64,000 bases of DNA from assembly GCA_034717495.1 (NCBI GenBank), contig JAYELL010000001.1, forward strand, positions 156,981-220,980, in the 5' to 3' direction. The DNA comes from Chloroflexota bacterium. GTDB lineage: Bacteria > Chloroflexota > Anaerolineae > JAAEKA01. The position numbers and the translations under genes are program-made. Shown one piece after another: positions 55,342-62,789 of the stretch (its first letter is position 1; every line of letters begins with the position of its first letter). A model generated the notes under the pieces. The model saw nothing but the letters and a program-made list of their open reading frames with translations, did not search any database and was not told the origin of the DNA.

Positions 55342-56496
55342 ATGGCAACTCACGCCCCCAAAAAAGTCCTTGTTTCCGGCTGTTTCGACATGCTCCACAG
55401 TGGGCACATTGCCTTTTTCCAGGAAGCTGCCTCCCATGGTGATCTCCATGTGGCCATAGGATCTGATCAGACCATCTTCGATTTGAAGGGAAGGCCGACG
55501 GTGAACAGTGAGGAAGAGCGGCTGTTCATGGTGGGTTCTGTTTCATCGGTCACCGATGCCTTCATTTCGCGTGGTTCGGGCATGCTTGATTTCGAAGAAG
55601 AAATCCATGAGCTGATGCCCGACATCCTGATTGTCAACGAGGATGGGAACACACCTGACAAGCGTGCCCTGGCCGGGAAACTGGGCATCGAATACCTCAT
55701 TCTCAGACGGGAACCGCAGCCCGGCCTCGCTGCTCGATCGACCACGACGCTGCGAGCCATCAATACGATACCTTATCGAATCGATCTTGCGGGCGGGTGG
55801 TTGGACCAACCATGGGTGTCGGAGCATTATCCTGGCTACGTGATAACAATTTCGTTGGAACCCACCATAGAGTTCAATGAGCGCAGCGGGATGGCAACCA
55901 GTACCCGGCGAACTGCCATCAAACAATGGGGATCCCGTCTTCCGGTCGACGACTACGAAAAAGTAGCATGGACGTTATTCTGCTGCGATAATCCCCCGGG
56001 TACAGAAGAGATCTCCGGTTCACAGGATGCTATTGGGTTGGTATTTCCGGGCTTGAACAGATCCTTTTACCAGGGGGAATACTGGCCCCTCCAAATCGAG
56101 TCGGTCCACGATGACGCCATCCTTCGTTTTGTTGAAAACTCATTGTTTTTGATTCCCCTTGGGCCCCGCCAACCCGATTTCAGCGTCTTGAGCGGCACAA
56201 ATATCACGAGTGAAGGCGCAAAAGCGCTGGCTGGAGCCACCGATTTGTGCTGGGATGCCATGTTGGCCCGGGATGTGCGCCGATTCGGCGAAGCCTTACG
56301 CCTGGGTTTCGAGGCACAGGTGGCCATGTTTCCCAACATGATGAACCAGATGATGCAGGAACTCATCGAGCAGTACCGGCATCGGGCCTTCGGCTGGAAA
56401 GTGTCGGGCGCTGGTGGTGGGGGCTACTTGATTTTGGTATCGGATACCCCTGTCGACAACGCGGTTCGTGTAGTCGTTCGCCGAAAGAGCGATTGA
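55342..56496 (+). CDS. HxGH nucleotidyltransferase fused to GHMP kinase
   Basis: A 384-aa bifunctional protein. Residues 1-130 are a cytidylyltransferase-type domain with VSGCFDMLHSGHIAFF (HSGH at 19-22), the nucleotide-binding signature shared with the C-terminal half of HldE. Residues about 140-384 are a GHMP kinase: YRIDLAGGWLDQP (145-157) near its start, KVSGAGGGGYLIL near the end. HddA-type heptose kinases and fucokinases share this fold. I infer that it phosphorylates a sugar and activates it as a nucleotide diphosphate sugar, using a kinase unrelated to the HldE kinase. AGGAG sits 13 bases upstream. The epimerase gene follows 52 bases on. Confidence 0.85.
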   Translation: MATHAPKKVLVSGCFDMLHSGHIAFFQEAASHGDLHVAIGSDQTIFDLKGRPTVNSEEERLFMVGSVSSVTDAFISRGSGMLDFEEEIHELMPDILIVNEDGNTPDKRALAGKLGIEYLILRREPQPGLAARSTTTLRAINTIPYRIDLAGGWLDQPWVSEHYPGYVITISLEPTIEFNERSGMATSTRRTAIKQWGSRLPVDDYEKVAWTLFCCDNPPGTEEISGSQDAIGLVFPGLNRSFYQGEYWPLQIESVHDDAILRFVENSLFLIPLGPRQPDFSVLSGTNITSEGAKALAGATDLCWDAMLARDVRRFGEALRLGFEAQVAMFPNMMNQMMQELIEQYRHRAFGWKVSGAGGGGYLILVSDTPVDNAVRVVVRRKSD

Positions 56497-56548
56497 CGCC
56501 GACCAGTTTGAGGCAGCGGAAGGACTTTTTTTCACAGGAGAGCTATTC

Positions 56549-57520
56549 ATGAAAACAGCCCTTGTTTGTGGAGCCGGCGGCTTTATCGCCGGCCATCTTG
56601 TAAAGAAATTGAAGCGAGAAGGCTTTTGGGTGCGGGGAGTAGACATCAAGCAGCACGAGTATGCCGAGACGGCAGCCGACGACTTCCAGCTGCTTGATCT
56701 TCGCAATGAAGGTGACTGTCGCGCTGCGTTGACGCTTGATGGCGGTAGCTTCGACGAGCTTTACCAGTTGGCCGCCGATATGGGCGGCATGGGCTTCATT
56801 TCGACCGCCGAATGCGAGATCATGCATAACAATGCCCTTATCAATGTGAACATGACTCATTCGGCCGCCGCCATGGGCGTTCCCCGATACTTCTTTTCCT
56901 CTTCTGTCTGCATCTACCGGGATATGCAAGTGGGCGAGCCCGAGTTGACCGAGGCCCAGGCCATTCCGGCCAACCCCGACAATGAATATGGTTGGGAAAA
57001 ACTATATGCAGAACGGATCGCCCAGGCGTATGAGCGCAACCGGGGTATGATAGTTCGTATTGCCCGCTTCCAAAACTGCTACGGACCCGAGGGCACCTGG
57101 ACCGGGGGGCGGGAGAAGGCGCCGGCGGCAATCTGCCGCAAGGTAGCGGAGGCTGAAGATGGCGGGACGGTCAAGGTCTGGGGAGATGGCACCGCTGTGC
57201 GATCCTATACCTACGTGGACGACATGGTCGATGGCATTTATACGCTCATGCATTCATCGCTGGAGGGCCCAGCCAACATAGGAAGTCCACAATACGTCAC
57301 CGTCGACGAACTGGTCGAGACGGTCATCGCGGAATCGGGCAAGGATATCAAAATCCAGCACGTGGCCGGACCTGTGGGCGTGCAATCAAGGAATTTCAGC
57401 AATGAACGCATCTGCACCACTGGCTGGCGATCCCGCTACTCGCTCGAAGATGGCATTGGCAAGACATATCCCTGGATCGAGGAACAGGTGAAAATACAGC
57501 AAGCCCTGGCTGCGGCCTGA
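56549..57520 (+). CDS. NAD-dependent epimerase, GDP-mannose 3,5-epimerase-like
   Basis: A 323-aa short-chain dehydrogenase/epimerase. The NAD motif GAGGFIAGHL is at 9-18. AADMGGMGFI (near 76) and SSSVCIY (Cys121) are signature blocks of GDP-mannose 3,5-epimerase. Y147 and K151 form the YxxxK pair, and GREKAPAAICRK supplies Lys190, the second acid/base residue of that enzyme. This set makes C3/C5 epimerisation of a nucleotide hexose or heptose likely. AGGAG lies eight bases before ATG 56549. It is downstream of the kinase-nucleotidyltransferase and followed by a strong terminator, so the two genes form a complete unit making an activated sugar. Confidence 0.88.
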   Translation: MKTALVCGAGGFIAGHLVKKLKREGFWVRGVDIKQHEYAETAADDFQLLDLRNEGDCRAALTLDGGSFDELYQLAADMGGMGFISTAECEIMHNNALINVNMTHSAAAMGVPRYFFSSSVCIYRDMQVGEPELTEAQAIPANPDNEYGWEKLYAERIAQAYERNRGMIVRIARFQNCYGPEGTWTGGREKAPAAICRKVAEAEDGGTVKVWGDGTAVRSYTYVDDMVDGIYTLMHSSLEGPANIGSPQYVTVDELVETVIAESGKDIKIQHVAGPVGVQSRNFSNERICTTGWRSRYSLEDGIGKTYPWIEEQVKIQQALAAA

Positions 57521-57581
57521 ACGATCGGTTGTGGGGCAACCGATAACCATCGTCGCACGCCATTAACTCCCCAGGAATTGA

Positions 57582-57621
57582 GAAGCAGGTCCAGGGTCAA
57601 CCCGGACCTGCTTCTTTTATT
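57582..57621 (+). terminator. Rho-independent terminator after the epimerase gene
   Basis: An 11-bp perfect stem GAAGCAGGTCC (57582-57592) and GGACCTGCTTC (57604-57614), with a further GGG/CCC pairing inside the loop, followed by TTTTATT. It closes the two-gene sugar-nucleotide operon. Confidence 0.85.
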
Positions 57622-57625
57622 AAGT

Positions 57626-57704
57626 GGAGTTACGCAGGAAACAATTCGCCCACAGACGGCAGATAGAAGACCACGGACGGCGGTCGGCAGAACTGCGTAA
57701 CTCC
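57626..57704. repeat. Inverted-repeat-bounded element
   Basis: GGAGTTACGCAG (57626-57637) and CTGCGTAACTCC (57693-57704), a perfect 12-bp inverted pair around 55 bases, between convergent genes. It looks like a small MITE/REP-type element; no coding content. Confidence 0.6.
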
Positions 57705-57766
57705 AGTCATTGAGTAGCAGGCTCCACACCGAGATATGAAGCGCCAGACTTAGTCGGTTCAATCGG

Positions 57767-58756
57767 CTAAGAGTAACTCTTCAGGGTCTTCATGTAGTTG
57801 GCTCGTTCAAAGGCCGCGGGCTCGGCAACACTTCGCTGGCTCAAGGTGCCCTGCATTTCCTCGATAGACTCATACCCATACTCGTTCATCCACGCCACAA
57901 TCCCATCCAGCAGGGTCGCAATGTGGTCGACCCCATTCACGAGAAGCGACGAGCACACGTTTGCGATGTCTGCACCGGCCATCATGGCCTTCAACACATC
58001 CTGGGGGGTGTGGATACCTGTGGTCAAGGCCAGGGAAGCATCCACATTGCCATAGAGAATGGCGATCCAGCGCAGGGGAAGGCGCATCTCGTTCGAAGTA
58101 CTGAGCACCAGCCGCGGGCCAACAGTCAACTCATCGATATCCAGGTCGGGCTGGTAGAAGCGATTGAACAGTACCAACGCATCTGCACCAGCTTCGGCCA
58201 ATCGATAGGCCATGTTCGGCATGGCGCTGAAGAAAGGACCGAGCTTCAGCGCTACAGGAATCTTGATATGTTGTTTGACATTGTTTAGTACGTTCAGGTA
58301 GATACTCTCGACCTCTGCGCTGGTCAGGTCTGGTTTGGTGGGCAGAAAGTAAAGATTGATTTCCAGGGCGTCCGCACCGGCCTCTTCGATCATGGATGAA
58401 TAGTCGATCCAACCGCCATCGCTAACTCCATTCAGGCTGGCGATGATGGGGATATCAACAGTCTCCTTGGCCAGGCGGATGTGTTTCAGATATTCTTCGG
58501 GCCCGAAGTTATGTTCGTGGGTCTCCGGGAAATAGCTCAGAGCCTCGGCAAAGCTTTCGGTGCCATAGTTTAGGAAGTGGGACAGCTCGGCCGCCTCAAA
58601 CGCCAGTTGTTCCTCAAATATCGAATGCAGCGTGATGGCGCCGGCTCCAGCCTCTTCCATGCGCCGGATAGTGTCGATGTCTTCCGACAGAGGCGATGCG
58701 GACGGAACGATGGGATTCTTCAATTCAAAACCCATGTATTGGGTAGTAAGGTTCAT
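57767..58756 (-). CDS. Dihydroorotate dehydrogenase-like protein
   Basis: A 329-aa FMN-binding TIM-barrel protein. NPIVPSASPL near the N-terminus, IIASLNGVSDGGWIDYS, ALEINLYFLPT, VALKLGPFFS and VLFNRFYQPDLD follow the order of class 1 DHODs. The usual catalytic Cys/Ser loop of true pyrimidine enzymes is not evident, so this is the 'DHOD-like' branch, often found beside pyruvate:ferredoxin oxidoreductase. It may pass electrons to ferredoxin or flavodoxin rather than make orotate. GGAGG lies nine bases before ATG 58756. It follows nifJ by 107 bases and contains an inverted repeat between them. Confidence 0.85.
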   Translation of the reverse strand: MNLTTQYMGFELKNPIVPSASPLSEDIDTIRRMEEAGAGAITLHSIFEEQLAFEAAELSHFLNYGTESFAEALSYFPETHEHNFGPEEYLKHIRLAKETVDIPIIASLNGVSDGGWIDYSSMIEEAGADALEINLYFLPTKPDLTSAEVESIYLNVLNNVKQHIKIPVALKLGPFFSAMPNMAYRLAEAGADALVLFNRFYQPDLDIDELTVGPRLVLSTSNEMRLPLRWIAILYGNVDASLALTTGIHTPQDVLKAMMAGADIANVCSSLLVNGVDHIATLLDGIVAWMNEYGYESIEEMQGTLSQRSVAEPAAFERANYMKTLKSYS

Positions 58757-58778
58757 GTGAGTTCCTCCAGTTCAGGAA

Positions 58779-58847
58779 TTTGGATTGGCAAAGCCAGATC
58801 AAGGTCCACTGTTCGGCCGGGGTCCAAATCTGAATTGCCAATCCAAA
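58779..58847. repeat. 13-bp inverted repeat between nifJ and the DHOD-like gene
   Basis: TTTGGATTGGCAA (58779-58791) and TTGCCAATCCAAA (58835-58847), perfect, separated by 43 bases. On the minus-strand transcript it lies between the two genes and could form a processing stem-loop. Confidence 0.55.
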
Positions 58848-58863
58848 AACCGGGATCAGGTTC

Positions 58864-61800
58864 CTACTCGTCGCTGTAATCCAGTTTGGCGAGTTGTTGG
58901 TAAAGATGCCAGCGGCTCCGGACATCCTCTTCGGCCAGAGCCAGCAACGCTGACGCGACTTGAGGTTTGGTCTTGGCCAACACGGTGTAGCGGGCCTCGC
59001 TATAGACATAATCCTTCAGGGGCAATTTGGGAGCCCGGCTGTCCAGTTGCAGCGGGTTTTCCCCTTCATCCGCCAGTTCGGGATTGTATCGCATCAGTGG
59101 CCAGTAGCCGCTTTGCACAGCCATCCTCTGATGCTCGTTGCCGTCTGTCAAGTTGAAGCCATGGGCAATGCAGTGGCTGTAGGCAATGATGAGGCTGGGG
59201 CCATCGTAGGCCTCTGCTTCCAGGAAGGCTCGCACCGTCTGCCGGTCATTGGCGCCCATCGCCACTCGTGCTACGTAGATATTCTCGTAGCTCATGGCGA
59301 TCATTGCCAGATCCTTTTTGGGCAAGGGCTTGCCTGCCGCAGCGAACTTGGCCACTGCGGCTCTTGGGGTCGCCTTGGACATCTGGCCACCGGTGTTGGA
59401 GTAGACCTCGGTATCCAGCACCAGTACATTGATGTTGCGTCCCGAGGCCAGCACGTGATCGAGGCCGCCGTAACCAATGTCGTAGGCCCAGCCGTCGCCG
59501 CCCAGGATCCAGACCGATCGTTTGACAAAAACATCTGCCAGGCTAAGCAGTTGCTGGCACCCCTTGGCACCGTTTGCGTTCTGCAGGATAGTCTTGAGCT
59601 CTGCCACACGCTCTCGTTGCGCCGCGATGCCAGCCTCGTCAGACTGATCGGCGTCGAGAATATCTTCAGCCAGGCCTGCACCAAGCATGTCGGCATTCTT
59701 TTTGAGCAGCTCAGTGGCAAACTCAATCTGCTTTTCAACGGTCAGGCGGAAGCCAAAACCGAATTCCGCGTTGTCCTCGAAAAGGGAATTGGACCAGGCA
59801 GGTCCACGTCCGTCGGCGTTGACGGCGTAGGGCGTGGTCGGCAGATTGCCGCCGTAGATAGAAGAACAGCCAGTGGCATTGGCGATAATTAGTCGGTCCC
59901 CGAAAAGCTGTGTCAGCAGCTTGATGTAAGGAGTCTCGCCACAACCAGCGCATGCACCCGAGTACTCGAACAGAGGCTGGAGCAATTGATTGGTTTTGAC
60001 CTGGCCCAGGTTGACCTTGGTCCGATCGACCTCATCGATACCAAGGAAGAAGTCATAGTTTTCCACCTCGCGATCGCGCAGGGGCGGCTGAGGTTCCATG
60101 TTGATAGCCTTGAACTTGGGCTCGCGTCGGTTCTTGGCCGGGCACACCTCGACACAGACCGAGCAGCCCGTGCAATCCTCAGGCGCCACCTGAATCGTAT
60201 ATTGCCAGCCCGGGAACTCCTTGCCCCGCCACTCGGCCGACAAAAAGCTCTCGGGGGCCCCTGCCAGCGCTTCCGGCGGATATACCTTGGCGCGGATGGC
60301 GGCATGGGGACAGACGATGGCACACTTGCCGCATTGAATACAAACGTCGGGATCCCAGATAGGAATCTCCAGCGCGATATTGCGTTTCTCCCACTGGGTG
60401 GTTGCTGTCGGATAGCTGCCGTCGATCGGGAGCTTGGAGACGGGTAGATCGTCACCCTTGCCCGCCATGATGGTTGCAGTCACTTCCTGGACAAACTCGG
60501 GCGCTTCTTCAGGTACCATGGGCGGAAGCTCCAGGGTACTGGTGACTTCGTCCGGTATCTCAACTTTGTGCAGGCTTTCGACGGCTGCGTCGACAGCCGC
60601 GAAGTTCATCTGGACGACCTTCTCGCCACGCTTGCCGTAACTCTTTTTGATCGCGGTCTTGATGGCCTCGATAGCTTCATCCTGCGGAAGGACACCCGAA
60701 ATGGCGAAGAAGGCGGTCTGCATGATGGTGTTGATGCGCACCCCCATGCCGGTGGCCTTGGCTACCTCATACGCGTCGATGACGTAGAACTTCAGCTTCT
60801 TTTCGATGATGTGTTCCTGATAAACCCTCGGTAGCGCGTTCCATGCCTCATCCCTGTCATGGTAGGTATTCAGCAGGAACACACCGCCGGGGGCTGCTTT
60901 CTGTAGCACGTCATAGCGTTCCAGGAAGATGGTTTGGTGCACACCGACAAAATTGGCCGCGTCGATCAAATAGGGCTGGCGGATGTACTCTGGCCCGAAT
61001 CGCAGGTGTGAAACAGTTGTTGCGCCTGCTTTTTTCGAGTCGTACACGAAGAAGCCCTGGGCGAAGTTGTCAGTGTCCTCGCCGATGATCTTGATGGAGT
61101 TTTTATTGGCTCCCACGGTGCCGTCGGAACCCAGGCCATAGAACACGGCTCGCACGACACCGGGAGCCTCGATATTGAAACCGGGATCGTAGTCAATACT
61201 GGTATTTGTGACGTCATCATTGATGCCGAGCGTGAAGTGGTTCTTGGGCGAATCCTTTGACATCTCCTCGAAAAGACCCTTGACCATAGCCGGCGTGTAC
61301 TCTTTGCTGGACAGACCATAGCGCCCACCAATTACCTTGATGTCACTCCGCCCGCTTTCCACCAATGTGGTGACAATATCCTTGTAAAGAGGTTCGCCGC
61401 CGCTGCCCGGTTCCTTGGTGCGGTCAAGGGCGGCTATCACCTCCACGGTATCTGGCAGCGCGTCGACGAAATGCTCCACGCTCCAGGGACGGTAAAGGCG
61501 AACCTTGAGTACGCCGATCTTTTCCCCTTGCTCCACCAGATAATCGACGGTTTGATGGGTCGTCTCGGCGGCCGAGCCCATGATTACGATGACCCGGGTT
61601 GCATCGGGTGCACCAAAGTAGTCAAAGAGCTTGTATTGGCGGCCGGTCAGCCCTGCGAATTTGTCCATCGCTTCCTGGACGATACCGGGGATCTTGTCGT
61701 AGAAAGCGTTTACGGTTTCCCGGGCCTGGAAGAAGACATCGGGATTTTGGGCGGTTCCCCTGATGACCGGCCGTTCAGGTGTCAAGCCCCGTGCACGGTG

Positions 61801-62409
61801 TTCCAGCACCAGCGTGTCGTCGATCATGGCCTCAATGTCACTGTCGGCCAGCAGTTCGATCTTGTTGATATCATGGCTGGTACGGAAGCCGTCAAAGAAG
61901 TGGATGAAGGGCACCCGCGAGGCTAATGTGGAGGCCTGGGCAATCAGTGCCACGTCCATCACTTCCTGGACCGAACCACTGGGCATGAGCGCCCAGCCGG
62001 TTGCGCGGGTAGCCATGACATCACTGTGTTCGCCAAAAATAGAGAGGGCCTGGGCGGCAACACTGCGCGCTGCAACATGAAAGACGGTCGACGTTAGCTC
62101 GCCGGCAATCTTGTACATGTTGGGGATCATCAGTAGCAGACCCTGGGATGCGGTGAAAGTCGTCGTGAGGGAACCGGTCTGCAGGGCGCCATGAACGGCT
62201 CCTGCGGCGCCTCCCTCAGATTGCATTTCCACCACCAACGGAATCGTTCCCCAGATATTGGTCTTGCCTTCAGCTGACCACTGGTCGGCCCATTCACCCA
62301 TGGGGCTGGAAGGTGTGATCGGATAGATGGCAACCACCTCGTTGGTTTTGTGGGCAACATACGCGGCTGCCTCATTACCATCGATTGTTACTGTTTGTCT
62401 TTCGCTCAT
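58864..62409 (-). CDS. nifJ: Pyruvate:ferredoxin (flavodoxin) oxidoreductase
   Basis: A single-chain POR of 1181 aa that oxidises pyruvate with CoA to acetyl-CoA and CO2, reducing ferredoxin. Domain order: N-terminal pyruvate-binding domain (YPITPSSPMGEWAD), the CoA/dimer domain, a middle domain with two 4Fe-4S motifs (CIQCGKCAIVCP and CTGCSVCVEVCP), and the C-terminal thiamine-diphosphate domain (CAGCGETPYIKLL, GDGWAYDIGYGGLDHVLASG, TEVYSNTGGQMSKATP). Full length for the family. AGGAG is seven bases before ATG 62409. A long structured leader precedes it. It marks an anaerobic or facultative fermentative/ferredoxin-linked metabolism. Confidence 0.97.
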   Translation of the reverse strand: MSERQTVTIDGNEAAAYVAHKTNEVVAIYPITPSSPMGEWADQWSAEGKTNIWGTIPLVVEMQSEGGAAGAVHGALQTGSLTTTFTASQGLLLMIPNMYKIAGELTSTVFHVAARSVAAQALSIFGEHSDVMATRATGWALMPSGSVQEVMDVALIAQASTLASRVPFIHFFDGFRTSHDINKIELLADSDIEAMIDDTLVLEHRARGLTPERPVIRGTAQNPDVFFQARETVNAFYDKIPGIVQEAMDKFAGLTGRQYKLFDYFGAPDATRVIVIMGSAAETTHQTVDYLVEQGEKIGVLKVRLYRPWSVEHFVDALPDTVEVIAALDRTKEPGSGGEPLYKDIVTTLVESGRSDIKVIGGRYGLSSKEYTPAMVKGLFEEMSKDSPKNHFTLGINDDVTNTSIDYDPGFNIEAPGVVRAVFYGLGSDGTVGANKNSIKIIGEDTDNFAQGFFVYDSKKAGATTVSHLRFGPEYIRQPYLIDAANFVGVHQTIFLERYDVLQKAAPGGVFLLNTYHDRDEAWNALPRVYQEHIIEKKLKFYVIDAYEVAKATGMGVRINTIMQTAFFAISGVLPQDEAIEAIKTAIKKSYGKRGEKVVQMNFAAVDAAVESLHKVEIPDEVTSTLELPPMVPEEAPEFVQEVTATIMAGKGDDLPVSKLPIDGSYPTATTQWEKRNIALEIPIWDPDVCIQCGKCAIVCPHAAIRAKVYPPEALAGAPESFLSAEWRGKEFPGWQYTIQVAPEDCTGCSVCVEVCPAKNRREPKFKAINMEPQPPLRDREVENYDFFLGIDEVDRTKVNLGQVKTNQLLQPLFEYSGACAGCGETPYIKLLTQLFGDRLIIANATGCSSIYGGNLPTTPYAVNADGRGPAWSNSLFEDNAEFGFGFRLTVEKQIEFATELLKKNADMLGAGLAEDILDADQSDEAGIAAQRERVAELKTILQNANGAKGCQQLLSLADVFVKRSVWILGGDGWAYDIGYGGLDHVLASGRNINVLVLDTEVYSNTGGQMSKATPRAAVAKFAAAGKPLPKKDLAMIAMSYENIYVARVAMGANDRQTVRAFLEAEAYDGPSLIIAYSHCIAHGFNLTDGNEHQRMAVQSGYWPLMRYNPELADEGENPLQLDSRAPKLPLKDYVYSEARYTVLAKTKPQVASALLALAEEDVRSRWHLYQQLAKLDYSDE

Positions 62410-62590
62410 CGATATCTCCTAGCTAGACTCTGTATTTTGCTATCGCCACCGAGACCATGGTTTGATCTCCGGAGCGCACACTCCCGGAGCAGCGAGAGCT
62501 TCCGCGTCTCTCCTGGAGTGTGAATTGTCTTGAATTGCAGCATTCTGGCCTTTTTTGCCAGGGAAAATCCAAGTGCCAACACTCATCATA
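62410..62590 (-). promoter_or_regulatory. Structured leader and promoter candidate of nifJ
   Basis: On the minus strand a TATGAT (62590-62585) with TGGATA 17 bases upstream could start a leader of about 170 bases. The leader contains the inverted pair CACACTCC (62477-62484) / GGAGTGTG (62515-62522) with inner GAGAG/CTCTC pairing. No known riboswitch or T-box sequence was recognised. The rest of the 380-base gap holds the sites listed next and no gene. Confidence 0.4.
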
Positions 62591-62638
62591 CCTCGGATTC
62601 GTCACTCTATCCATGATCTAGGTCATATGTAGAGCACT

Positions 62639-62661
62639 AATTTCAGGTTTTTTCTGAAATT
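62639..62661. promoter_or_regulatory. Inverted repeat AATTTCAG-N7-CTGAAATT
   Basis: Perfect 8-bp half-sites (62639-62646, 62654-62661) spaced by seven bases, upstream of the nifJ promoter candidate. The geometry fits a dimeric regulator binding site. Confidence 0.4.
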
Positions 62662-62693
62662 TGCACTATCCTGCGGTGATTTATCGAAATTGA

Positions 62694-62733
62694 CGAAAAA
62701 TAAAGAAGAGCACTCAGCCTGCGAGCGCTCTTC
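62694..62733 (-). terminator. Terminator after the PKD-repeat gene
   Basis: On the minus strand the stem GAAGAGC (62733-62727) / GCTCTTC (62711-62705) is followed by TTTATTTTT, about 57 bases after the stop of the PKD/META gene. Confidence 0.6.
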
Positions 62734-62789
62734 GAGATCGTGTAGGGTTGGTTTCCGCCGTCACGCGGATCGATTCCGGGGGATTCCTC

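Noticed and set aside
62410..62590. T-box or known riboswitch upstream of nifJ
   Set aside because: No T-box antitermination consensus or recognisable riboswitch core is present, and nifJ is not an amino-acid gene. Only a generic structured leader is claimed.
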